Assembly (NCBI GenBank): GCA_002964805.2
Contig: PUDQ02000010.1
Coordinates: 1,116,001-1,180,000 of the forward strand
Direction: 5' to 3'
DNA: 64,000 nt
Source: Trametes villosa
Lineage: Eukaryota > Basidiomycota > Agaricomycetes > Polyporales > Polyporaceae
The notes beneath the pieces were generated by a model. It was not told the DNA's origin. It made no database searches and saw nothing but the letters and a program-made list of their open reading frames with translations. This document shows, piece after piece, positions 47,631 through 57,490 of the stretch; the first letter of the stretch is position 1; each line of letters begins with the position of its first letter. Position numbers and translations under genes: made by a program.

Positions 47631-48708
47631 ATGGCTCGCTCGTACAAGTCCATCGCCCGCAAGGCCAAGACCGCGGCGCGCAACCCCAGGTCCACGCCTC
47701 GCCGGGGCAAGGCTCAACCCAAAGTCGCGCCGGCGGACTGCGAGGAACTGTTCGCCCTGTGGGCCCCGGCCCCGCACGAGCCTTGCGAAACCTGTAAAAT
47801 AGCCAAGGTTGCGTGCGAGGCCGCGGAGGGGAGCACGTTCCAGTGCGCGCGGTGCGCGGGGGGGAATCGCAGCGGCGGAGGCGGCAAGTTCTGCTCGTGG
47901 GGCGAGGGTACGTGCTGACATTCCGTGAGATACGCTCGTGCTAACGGACTGTGCAGCGCTCGAAGACAAGGTCCTGGCGAACGGCAAGAAGGTCGGCAGG
48001 CGCGCGCCGGGCAACTGGGGCCTTTTCGTGCGCAGGAAGTTGGGGCCGGGCTCGCCCTCCAGCAGCCGCACGCGGCGCCCCACGGTCGTTTTGCCCGCGC
48101 GAGCGCGCCGCGCGACGCAGGCCGGACGTGAGGCCAGCAACGAGTCCGACTCCGAGGAAGTCGACCAGCTCGAGTCAGAGGACGACGACGCCGACGGGGG
48201 TGAGGGCGACACCGGGAGCATGGAGCTCGACGTTATGGCGGCCGACTCGGAGGACGAAGTCATCCGCGCGGACTTCAACTTCGACATGGCTGAGGCGCTG
48301 GAGGGTTGCCCAGCAGTGCTCACCGACGCCTTGCCAACCGACCACGCCGGTCGTGAGGCGCGCGCCACGGCGGCCCGGGCCTATATCACGCAACTCACCG
48401 AGTCTCTTCCTCGCAAGACGACCGCTCTGGAGGAGGCCTCGCGCTCGCTGGACCGGCTCCGGAAGGCTCCGAGCGTCGCACAGGACGTCTTCGCGCGGGT
48501 CAACGCCCGCCACGCTGTGCGATTCGCGTCCCTCGTGAGCGCGCAGGCTTGGCTCAAATGGGCGGAGATAATCGTGTGCGCCATTGGGGTGACCGACGAC
48601 GAGGGGGAACTGGCGCCGGCCGCCGACGCCGCCGACGCCGCGAACGACGCCACGGCCGACGCCGGCGAAGACGACGCCGACGAAGAGGCGATCGACGAGC
48701 TCGTGTAG
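47631..48708 (+). CDS. zinc-cluster-like protein, KDZ-cluster gene
   Basis: Two exons, 47631-47907 and 47957-48708, give 342 aa. The basic N-terminus (SIARKAKTAARNPRSTPRRGK) is followed by six cysteines at 52, 55, 62, 72, 75 and 88 (CETCKIAKVAC, then CARC and a last Cys). This is the Zn2Cys6 pattern (2-6-9-2) with an unusually long last loop of 12. An acidic middle (SDSEEVDQLESEDDDAD) precedes a helical Leu/Ala-rich region, and the tail is an Ala/Asp low-complexity stretch. It is plausibly a nuclear DNA-binding regulator, but the abnormal last loop leaves zinc-cluster identity open. It directly follows the transposase on the same strand. Confidence 0.72.
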
Positions 48709-49089
48709 GTGGGCCGGCCCTCAACGGCGGTTGGACAGAGCATGGGTTTACCGTACAAGGCGTAAAGATTCTGACGTCGCAGGCTATGGACTGTACGATA
48801 CGGATCGCGCGCTGAGGCAATGTCCTTCAATGTAATACTACATGGGCGGTGGGGGATCACGAACAAGGGGATATCATTGTATGTAACATACTCACGCGAA
48901 GACTACAAAATTGCATGCAGAGTGACCTCGTCAAGTATCGCGTACACGGGAGGTGGGGCGGAATCATGAGCACGGAACTGGGCAACGCGCGACTATCGAT
49001 GGAGTCGGGCCGGGCGGCCGGCCAGCGGGATGGGGTGGGGAGAGAGAGGGGGAAAGCGCTAAGGCGCGCAAAACACACATCCGCGCGAT

Positions 49090-50335
49090 ATGCTCGAACC
49101 ACCGCTACCTCCAGCGCAAGGGGGAAAGCCTCCTGATGGGGCGGAGCTTGCGGTCGACGTGGTTGTATGGCTGAAGGTGCGTTCTGGTTGGGTACGGTCA
49201 GGTTCTCAGCTGACACGAATGCGCAGGTGGACAGCGAGCCCGTGCGGGGGAGGGTGGCCTGCCGCGGCGAGGGACCGGACGCGACGTACCGCCTGCAGGA
49301 CCTAGCGGGCCTTCCAGAAGACGCCACGACGGTTGCTCTGGAGCGTTGGGAGACTGTGATGCTCGAATGGACGAAGGGAGGGCTCGCGAGCGAGGATGCG
49401 TGGACGGAAGAGGGCGTGCGCGTGTATTTCTGGCGGATGGAGGGGCTGTCATGCGCGGGTTTCGCGCGTGAACTGCACGCGTTTGACCGCGCGCACGAAC
49501 GGTTCGCTTATCCCCGGCTGGAAGTGAGCGAGGCGTGCGCGGGTGAGGTCGCCGGGCGGCGTTGGATGGCAGTTTGGGCAGAGGTGAGTGCAGCTGTGAA
49601 AAGATACATGGCTACATTGGCTGACCACTACCAGGAGGACACCGGGGCGGAGGTGTTCGCAGTCGAGATCCCCCGTGGGGGTTTGGTAGTGGAAGAAACC
49701 GATGCGTTCAAGAACGGTGTCACCGGGCTGGAGGGCGCCCCCTACTTGTGCGTTTGGTCCGTGGCGCGCTGCGGTTGGGAGCCGTACGGCCGCTTCGCGC
49801 CTATCCCCGTCCATGAAGGCGCTCGCGTGGTGCTGGTGAGAAGACCAGACGTGGCGAATCTGTGTGGGCTGGGAAACGCAGTCTTGCTGCTCGAAGCGAC
49901 GGTGGTCGCAAGGGACGACGTGAGTGGCTTTCTGTTCATGCGAGGCGGCAGCTGACGTGCTCGCACTAACATACGCAGGGCAACCAAGCAGCAAGCGGGG
50001 AGGATCAGGCAAGGGCGGACCGGACGCGACGGGCGATTGAGAGGGTTGAGGCGGGACTCCTCGCTCGGCACGCCGAAGCCGAGCGGGTGCGGCAGAGGCG
50101 TGAGGTGGAAGTGGGCAGGGGTGCGGGGGAGGGTGCGGGCGAAGTGGGGCGGGCGCCGCACGCCGGCGAGGGGGGCCTGGTCGGCGGGGGTGCTCGGAAG
50201 GCAGGAGATGAGAGCCAGATTCGTGAGGTCATTGATCTCACAGGCGACTCGGGCGACGAGATCGATGAGGATACGGGGCTCGAAGTCATGCGCGTCGTCT
50301 GGGAGGGGGGTAGGGAGGTTATAGACTTAACGTAG
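49090..50335 (+). CDS. hypothetical protein with two SUMO-interacting-type motifs, KDZ-cluster four-exon family, member 3
   Basis: Four exons, 49090-49176, 49227-49583, 49635-49919 and 49979-50335, give 361 aa. All introns are in phase 0. Exon 1 ends VDVVVWLK, exon 2 ends RRWMAVWAE, and exon 3 holds CGWEPYGRF and VHEGARVVLVRRPDVANLCGLGNAV, matching the landmark positions of the genes at 32875-34090 and 35084-36072. The last exon is a charged coiled-coil-like stretch (EAERVRQRREVEV) followed by REVIDLTGDSGDEIDED. The protein ends with a second EVIDLT. VIDLT next to acidic residues is the classic form of a SUMO-interacting motif. It lies on the opposite side of the transposase from its two relatives. 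Confidence 0.77.
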
Positions 50336-50624
50336 GCGCGCACGGAAGGCTGGCGAAGGCTGCCTAGAGCGTTGAGGGCGACACACGGTATATAGAGATT
50401 TGAGGGCAAGGCCGCCGGACACACAGAAAAGACCATGTTGCGCAGGTACATATTGTATACGCTCACTCATGCATGGACTCACGGTTAATCTAGGCGAAGT
50501 GCTAAATGCACGGCTCACGGGCGAACGTATTGCACGCGGACGTGAGGCAGATGATGATTGGGGGCCGTAGCTTCTACCTACGGAATGACGCGAAGGGGAA
50601 TGGGGTGGATGGGGTGCGAGGGTA

Positions 50625-51222
50625 TCAGGGTTCTGCGTCCTCGTCGTAAACGTCGAAGTTGGCGGGAAAGGCGTCCTGAAGGACAGTCTTGGTAAGGCGA
50701 ACCCGCGAGTGGACTGAATTGAGACTCACGGGTATCGCACGCTTTGCCCACAGCTGCAGGTTGATGAGCAGGTTTTCGCCGGGGGTGGGGATCATCATCC
50801 CCATCACGATGGCCGTGCGCGCCAGCTCCACGAGTTCGTCCCACAATCCGCCGAGATCGCCCGCTCGCTCGGAAACGTTGGCGGCCAACACTTGGTCCGC
50901 AAACCAGGAGTAGATGTAGGCTACAGCTTGCAGCGCGGTGATCTGCTCCTGGCTGACGTCCTCGGGGAACCGACAGCGAACGTCGTCTAGGAACGCATCC
51001 CAGGCAAGGCGGTCGACTTGCAAGACGTTCGCCAGCCGGACAGGCAGGTTGATCTGGGCAACCCCACGGTGAGCGCGTGCAGTGAGAGCGGCCTAAGGCA
51101 CTCACCACGCAAGGTTCGCGCGGGGGATGACCGGCGTGGTCGGAGTGCACGGTGAGGACGAAGGCGTGCAGACCGGCGGCGCCGGCGAGAGTAACATCGC
51201 CGTCGCAGGTGAATTCGATCAT
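50625..51222 (-). CDS. small hypothetical protein, KDZ-cluster gene
   Basis: Two exons, 51222-51106 and 51053-50625, give 181 aa (52-bp intron, phase 0). Sequence starts MIEFTCDGDVTLAGAAGLHAF; the second exon is helical and Leu/Ala-rich (DAFLDDVRCRFPEDVSQEQI, LWDELVELARTAIVMGMMIP) and ends in an acidic VYDEDAEP. The family is not recognised. The upstream flank is shared with the plus-strand gene at 51563. Confidence 0.68.
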
Positions 51223-51562
51223 GTTTGCGGGTGGGGACGAAGGGGACGACGGAGGAGGGGACAGCGAGCGGGGGGAGAGAGAGAGAGAGAATCAGATTGG
51301 AGAAGGAGGTGTGCCGACGAACGGGAGATGCAGGGCAGAGGGCGCGCGCTGAGGGGAGTCGGTCTGAGCGTGGATGGACTGGCGAAGGCGGGGGGTCGCA
51401 GGCGCGCACGTGTTTTGCACTGATGGCTGGAGGAGGATGAGCATTTCAAGCGGGGGGAGATCTGACTGACCAGCGGGCGATGAGATCGGATAGGGACGGG
51501 GCAGTGACTACGTCGGCGGCGGTGAACAGGGGTGTAGGTATTATCACTGGGCTCTCTGCTCC

Positions 51563-52315
51563 ATGAACCCCCAACTTCTGCCTGACGACCACGTCGTCCA
51601 CCGCCGCCTCGCCCTCTCTCTCTGCGCCCGTGACGCTCTCTACACAATGCTCATATGTCGTGGACACCCCCCGCCTGGTGTTCCGCGGCCCAAGGGCGGC
51701 GACCTGCGGCTACGTTCCGACGACAGCAGGAAGGACACCGATAACCTCAGTCGGGCGTGCAAGGAAGCGGCGGCGGGGCGGCACCCGGAACGCGTGCTGA
51801 ACTACGTAGAGAACCACCGCGCAATCCGGCTTGCGCCCGGGGTAGACGCGGCCGCGGAGGACCCACCGGTCCGTCACCCGCGGTACCCCGACGACGCCGT
51901 GGACGATGGAGCCGATGTCCCACAGGCCCCTCGCGGCGAGGATACCGAGCGCCTCCCGCCAAACCAGCGCGCCGGTTATTCGTGGCGCCGCTGGAATAAC
52001 CGTATCGTCGAAGCCGCATACGCGCGCATGATCGAACGGCGCGGTCACGGGGAGTGGGAGGGTGAGATGGTCGAGCGGCTCTGGTCGAACACCTCCGCGA
52101 GGGTCTACGGCGCGAGTGACCACAGAGCGGCGGTCGAGGCAGGGCTATTGCGAGCGGCGCGGGCGGCGGTTGGGGCGGCTGCGGGCGATGCTCGCGCTCA
52201 TGGTGCTGCGGGAGAACACAAGGCGCAGGCGCACGGAAAGAAGGACAAGGGGAGGATGGAGACAGTCGCGCGGGGCATGCGGGACAACGCCCGCCGGCTT
52301 CGGCGTCGTCGTTGA
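51563..52315 (+). CDS. hypothetical protein, KDZ-cluster edge
   Basis: A single 250-codon frame. The middle (SWRRWNNRIVEAAYARMIERRGHGEWEGEMVERLW) looks like genuine helical protein, and the C-terminus is very basic (DNARRLRRRR). No domain is recognised, and overlapping frames on the other strand are equally long, so the call is moderate. Confidence 0.45.
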   Translation: MNPQLLPDDHVVHRRLALSLCARDALYTMLICRGHPPPGVPRPKGGDLRLRSDDSRKDTDNLSRACKEAAAGRHPERVLNYVENHRAIRLAPGVDAAAEDPPVRHPRYPDDAVDDGADVPQAPRGEDTERLPPNQRAGYSWRRWNNRIVEAAYARMIERRGHGEWEGEMVERLWSNTSARVYGASDHRAAVEAGLLRAARAAVGAAAGDARAHGAAGEHKAQAHGKKDKGRMETVARGMRDNARRLRRRR

Positions 52316-53575
52316 GAACGGGGAGCTCGTGGAAATCAGTTTTATTGTCTGTAGTAGCTCTACCAAGCGAGAAAAGTGGAGGCGAGCGGATGAGGGGGAC
52401 CGTGAGGGCGGCGATCAGGTCATACGGTGAAGGGACGGAGACGGTCGTGGGTGGTGCTGTCCGGTAAGGTATGCGAGCGGCACTGTGCAAGGGCGCGTGC
52501 GCGAGATCTAACGAGGCTTAACGTCAGGTGGCGGTGACCAATCTGTTGACCGGACGGTGCGAACGCGGATCTTGCCTGGATCGATCGGGTGATCGTGCCT
52601 GCAAGTCAATGAGCACCAGATCGGGCTCGCGCGCACTGTTCGCCAGGTAAGCCTCGGTGTGCGCGGGAGCTGTTGTGGACTGCAGTGCGGGCGACATTGA
52701 CCGAGCGAAGGAACGGGGACGGCCGGAGAACGGTGAGCGAAGCAGGGGCCACTTTGAGCGGACGAACCACAACGCGAGGGGATTCCGGCGGCCTGGAGAT
52801 CGACAACGGGACTCATAGCGTCGACGCGACCGAGCGACTAGCGATTGGGACCGGCGCAGGGTGCGCTGACTAGGCACGCGCGATGCGCGGACTCGCCAGA
52901 CGTGCTGGATGGTGAGTACTGACGATTAAGGGCACTGACCCTAGGGGTGCGCCGCGAAATGGCCGAGAATCGCGCGCACACCCGTGTTATCTTTGTGACG
53001 GCCGCGTGGTGCAGCGGAATCACGAGCTGGTGGCCCCATGAAAACAAGGCGGACACTGCATGGTCAGTAGGACGACAGGCTGCGCCGCGCAAACGCGGGG
53101 CCAACATTTGTTTGGGCGGAAGAGCCAGGAATGACGGCGGGGGAATGGATGATGGAGGAGGGCGCGCCGTGAGCACGAAATGGGGAGTTGCGGGGCCTTT
53201 CAATCCAACACCTGGCAACTTACCTTGCAGCGACGGATGGGTCGGTCGCCGAACGGGACGGGCTGGACGAGATGAGCATCACGAACACGTGACGGCGAGG
53301 TGAGTATGGCAGACCTGCGCGCCCCGCGGGTTTAGAAGAAGAGCGTCAGAGCCTAATACACGCAATGCACGCATAATCGACGTAAGCGCCACATATTGAG
53401 CGGCACAGTCGAAACGACGAGCTCACAGGCGTCGCAGGCGGGATGTGGGGACGGCTTGCAGCAGCATTAGCAGGAATGGGGAGGTAGGTCTGGCGAGTGT
53501 AGCTGTCCACGGAGGCCATCTGTGAGCGGCGCCCTGATTTGGGACGGCAAGTGGGCGTAAAAGGGCCGCGCAGGT
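52316..53575. other. intergenic, no gene recognised
   Basis: Only short frames without domains. If the KDZ cluster is one large transposon its right end may lie here, but I found no terminal repeat by eye. Confidence 0.45.
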
Positions 53576-53578
53576 GGG

Positions 53579-54042
53579 GCTAACACGCGCGCGCAGGTTC
53601 GAGAGGACGCGTCGTTTTTGGTCTCGGGCGGGCGCGTGCGGCTGCGCCTTCCCGCTGCAGGAACCTTGCGCGGCTGGTCGTGGTGCGCGGCTGGTCGTGG
53701 CCGCGCAGGTGGGGCTAACACGCGCGCGCGCACCTTCGAGAGGACGCGTCGTCGGTGGTCTCAAGGACGCGTCGTTGTCGGTCTCGTGCGCACGCGCGCG
53801 CGTGTGCGCGGTTGCGCTGCAGCTACCTTGCGCGGCCCTGCATACTTTGCCGCCCGCCACAGAGAAACGCGCGCATGGGCTAACACGCGCGCGCGCACCT
53901 TCGAGGACGCGTCGTCGGTGGTCTCAAGGACGCGTCGTTGTTGGTCTCTTGCGCACGCGCGCGCGCGTGTGCGCGGTTGCGCTGCAGCTACCTTGCGCGG
54001 CCCTGCATACGTTGCCGCCCGCCACAGAGAAACGCGCGCATC
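53579..54042 (+). repeat. about 165-bp tandem repeat, 2.8 copies
   Basis: Copies begin with GCTAACACGCGCGCG at 53579 (a shortened, diverged copy), 53714 and 53879. Within each full unit, GGACGCGTCGT appears twice, followed by alternating CG/CA dinucleotides and CTGCAGCTACCTTGCGCGG. The alternating purine/pyrimidine runs could favour non-B DNA. Confidence 0.85.
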
Positions 54043-54225
54043 CTCAGCGATAACCTCTCTAGTCTCGCATGAACAGGCGTGCAACTGTCCCTCGTCGACA
54101 ATCCCGAATTTCTTCTGGCGCACGCTGCGAGCGCTGCCACAAACAAGCGCACGCAACTGCTGCTTTGCCTCCTGGACCGCTCTGCTCTGCTTGCCGCGTG
54201 CTCGTCTAACTCCACAGTCCCTGCG

Positions 54226-54609
54226 ATGCCACTGACCTGGAGGTCGCGCGAGGTAAGTCGTCTGCGCCAGACCCCTGGGGTGTATATTGATAGGCCAGCA
54301 GGTTCTGCTGTCCATTTTCCGGGGTGTTGAGCGCAGAACTTATAAATGGGAAGACTTCGACAACGTGAGTTGTCGCAGCCGTTCACGCGGGGAATGCTAA
54401 CTTGAATGCGTACAGGCAATGTTGCAGATTGAATTCAGGCTGGACGGCAGCGGCGTGGAGGGTAGCTACCTGATCCCGGAGGCATTGGGAGGCGGAAAGA
54501 TTGTCTTGCATCGGGTACGTGTGCCTGCGAGTTAAAACACAAGCCCTGGCTGACGCGCATGCACTAGGACCACAGGCGCAAGCTTTACAAAAGCTACCAG
54601 GACGAGTAA
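54226..54609 (+). CDS. small spliced hypothetical gene (5' end uncertain)
   Basis: Exons 54226-54252, 54332-54364, 54416-54514 and 54568-54609 join in phase 0 to give at least 66 aa, including YKWEDFDN, a FRLDGSGVEGSYLIPEALGGGK segment and the end RKLYKSYQDE. The coding quality of the last three exons is good. The frame closes upstream of 54079, so either translation starts at the ATG at 54226 or an upstream exon is missing. A different frame just upstream (ATG at 54069) encodes a CERC...CSAC pair resembling a zinc ribbon and might be the real first exon, but I found no legal splice linking it. Confidence 0.5.
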
Positions 54610-55739
54610 GCACCTTAATTGGGCCGTGGACGGCCTTCGCAGTCTCCTGATACACTGCCGCAGGATCAAGTGTCGGCTATCACAGCGTTTTGGGTGGGAC
54701 AAGCAAACGTTCCGGGAGGGGGGCGAATACTAGGCAAACAGCGCGTGGGCCGCACTAGAGCTCGTTCTCATTTTCTTGCTTTGGCAGAGAGGGGAGGGGG
54801 AGTGAATATTATATACGCGAGCAAAACTGTGTCTGTACATGGGATGCGGTACAAGGTGCGCGCGTTACTCTACAATACCGCCTCGCTTGGGGGTGCGTGT
54901 GCGGAGGGGGGTGGGCGGACGCTGATCGACGCGCAGTTTTACAATAGGGGGGGGGGGTGTTGGCGCACGTGTAGCCAAGGGAGTTTGGACAATTGTGTCG
55001 GCAGTTGCGCTCGCGGGTCGCGCACTGCGCGTTTTGCGCCGACTTACCTGTGAGCCACGACCATGTCCGCTTGCCGTGCGACCCATGCGACCCGCGCCCC
55101 GCAAGCCCGCCTGCGTGCATCTCGAAGCGGCAGTAGCCCGCGCGCGTAGAGGTGTGCGTGTTCGGTGGATTGGGTGGGCTGGACGTGCCGGCGGCGATCT
55201 TCGGGCTGCAGGCCTGGTATGTGTACGGGATTGGGCCGCAGAGGTGAGGAAGGGGCGCTGAGGTTAAGGCGGAAGAGAGAGCGAGCAGGCGGAGAGTGCA
55301 GGAGAGGCGCGAGGGGACGAGGGTGATCGAGACGCGGGGTTATCGAAATGCGGGGTGATCGAAATGCGGGGGAAACGCGGGGGTGGCGGTTCCTGGCGGG
55401 TGGGTGATGGAGTGGGAGGGCGGATGATCGAATGGAGTTGAGAAGCCGGGAAGGGTGGGTGTCCGTGAACCTGGCAATATTATTGACGGAGATCCGTATA
55501 CTTTGATACGCGGTGGATCAGCGGTCGTGCGCAGCGTCTTTTTGCGGCAGTGCACTCGTTCGATTCCTACGTGAGATTTGCTTTTTCGCGCACTGTGATG
55601 CGAGCGCTCGGAGTTGCGGTCGATGACATGTGCGCTTGAGATATTGGATGAGGGAGCGTGAGGGATTGTCGGGAGTCCTGTGGCGAGAGGAGTGCGCGGA
55701 CTTGTCGTCAATGAGAAGTCGGTGCCAGTGAGATTATAT
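54610..55739. other. intergenic, no gene recognised
   Basis: Contains a run of nine G residues near 54949 and an isolated B-box-like GTTCGATTCC near 55558, preceded by GGATCAGCGG, which resembles the tRNA-like block of the SINE-like repeat. No convincing exon. Confidence 0.45.
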
Positions 55740-56118
55740 GCAGGCGCGGATGCAACCGTGGCTGCACCCGCAGTAGACGCTGTGGCTGCAACCGCGGGGT
55801 GCAACCGCGGCTGCGTCCGCGGTTGCATCAGAATGTCCGGTGGCTGGGACGTCGCCGGATGCAGCCGCGGTTGGATGGGCGGTGGGAGGCGGGCGCGGGG
55901 GACCCAAGTGACTGACTTACAACATAAATTACACCAATATATCAAGGAGCAGTGGTGGAACGGTATGCGGCGGCGTTGAGCAGAGTGGAACGCTGGTTCG
56001 AATCCGTTCACTGCGGATTTATTCTGGCGGCTACCTTCGTTAATTCTTTGCCGGTGGACTCTACCGGGCGCCTAGCGGGTGCAACCGCTGGTCGCCTAAT
56101 AGGCGTAGCAGTTGCACC
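55740..56118 (+). mobile_element. SINE-like repeat, copy 2
   Basis: Same order of parts as 28342-28766. A minisatellite of TGCAACCGCGG-type units (55740-55875) is followed by A-box-like CAAGGAGCAGTGGTGGAACGG (from 55943), B-box GGTTCGAATCC (55995-56005), the shared AATTCTTTGCCGG (56042-56054) and a terminal hairpin. Its arms are GCGGGTGCAACC (56075-56086) and GTTGCACC (56111-56118) around GCCTAATAGGC. The kinase frame begins immediately after. Confidence 0.6.
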
Positions 56119-56167
56119 TTCGTGTACTGAAACTTCTGAGAAGGACTGGTACCACGATCGGAGCCAC

Positions 56168-57490
56168 ATGCGCATGATTATCGACGACGTCGGCCGCCCC
56201 CTGACTAGATTCGAGACTACGTTCGAGCTCGTATGTGCTGTACGCGACGCGATCCGAGGTGAGTTGTCGGTTGTTGTCGTGCTCCGCTCATATACTGAAC
56301 GGCTTTCTCTAGGACACCAGCTCGCGTGGAACAAGGCCCGCGTCTTACATCGCGACGTCAGCGTCGGCAACATTCTGATAGCGGACCAGCTTGAGAAGAA
56401 TGGCTTCGTTGGCTTCCTCCACGACTACGACTACAGTTCAATGGAACCAGACCCGGCGGATATCAACGCCGAGCTCCCTGACGGGTCCGAGGCTCCTCGC
56501 TCCTCCAGAAGCGATCCGACACAGTCAGAGGACGATCCTGAAGAAGTGGCAAAGCACAAAGAGCGCACGGTATGTATCCGGTACTTTACTAGCGCAGCAA
56601 CGACTGAAGACTGGATTTCATCCCAGGGGACATACTTCTTCATGGCGTACGAGATCCTCAAATTCCCCGGCGTGATCCACAACACGCACCACGACCTGGA
56701 GTCATTCTACTGGGTGCTGCTCTGGGTAGTTGTGCGGCATACGGAACATGGGAATCCCAACGGTGACGATCTATGCAACGTCATCTTCAAGTTCGGCAAC
56801 GACCGCGACAGCGCATCTTCGAAGCGGGAGTGGCTCGAAGACGCCGTTTTCAACATCCCGCGCAACAAGCCGCTCACCCATCTGTTGACGGGCCTGACGC
56901 GGATGGCTCTCCGCAACATTCCTCGCCGCGAGATGGAGCAGACATTGTTGGAGTACGATGCGGTCCTCAAGCTCTTCGACGAGGCGATCAAAATGCCCGG
57001 ATGGCCCTCGGACGACCCATGGCGTCACTGTAATCTGCTAGGTAGCGAGAGGCAGACGACCACCGCAGTCGAACCGGAGGATGACGTCGAAGCGGTGGCT
57101 CTCGCTTCCGCTCCTCTCCCGTTACCTGCTACTGGGACCGCCAAACGCGGGCGAGGCCTCCCTCCTCCGACCAAGCAGCGTCAGTTGAAGGAGCTTTTCG
57201 CGCGATCCACTCCGGCAGACATACGCCCGAAGCGCACGAAGAAGCGATCTTTCGACATCGTCGCTGAAGAGGACCTCGTTTCCCAGGGCAGTTCTGCGTC
57301 GCGGAATCATACGGAGGGGCAGAGCAAGCGACCAAAGACGAACGCCATGGGGCCACCCCCAGTGCCGGGCCCGAAGACAAGGTCTCGGTCGCAGGATGGA
57401 GGTTCTTCATCGGGTGCGACGCGGAGAAGCGCGAGGGTGCAGGAGCAGCAAAGAAGGTCGGCCTCTGGAGAGGGCTCGAGGCCGTCGTGA
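56168..57490 (+). CDS. FunK1-type protein kinase lacking the N-lobe (probably truncated)
   Basis: Exons 56168-56258 and 56313-57490 give 422 aa from the first Met after the repeat; the 54-bp intron is also an open frame. The catalytic loop HRDVSVGNIL (HRD at 43-45) is followed by DYD (68-70) in place of DFG, GTYFFMAYEIL (activation/P+1 region) and HHDLESFYWVLLWVVVRH, a FunK1 hallmark. The glycine-rich loop and ATP-binding Lys of the N-lobe are absent, because the SINE-like repeat ends just upstream. The C-terminal 150 residues are basic low complexity (KRTKKRSF). FunK1 kinases are expanded in multicellular basidiomycetes. This copy probably cannot bind ATP normally unless an upstream exon is used. 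Confidence 0.85.
   Translation: MRMIIDDVGRPLTRFETTFELVCAVRDAIRGELSVVVVLRSYTERLSLGHQLAWNKARVLHRDVSVGNILIADQLEKNGFVGFLHDYDYSSMEPDPADINAELPDGSEAPRSSRSDPTQSEDDPEEVAKHKERTVCIRYFTSAATTEDWISSQGTYFFMAYEILKFPGVIHNTHHDLESFYWVLLWVVVRHTEHGNPNGDDLCNVIFKFGNDRDSASSKREWLEDAVFNIPRNKPLTHLLTGLTRMALRNIPRREMEQTLLEYDAVLKLFDEAIKMPGWPSDDPWRHCNLLGSERQTTTAVEPEDDVEAVALASAPLPLPATGTAKRGRGLPPPTKQRQLKELFARSTPADIRPKRTKKRSFDIVAEEDLVSQGSSASRNHTEGQSKRPKTNAMGPPPVPGPKTRSRSQDGGSSSGATRRSARVQEQQRRSASGEGSRPS

Noticed and set aside
49090..50335. Treating the three four-exon genes as unrelated
   Set aside because: Sequence identity is low, but matching exon count, phases, exon lengths and end-of-exon motifs make chance unlikely.
52947..53303. 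118-codon plus-strand frame
   Set aside because: No domain, no splice support, and an equally good antisense frame.
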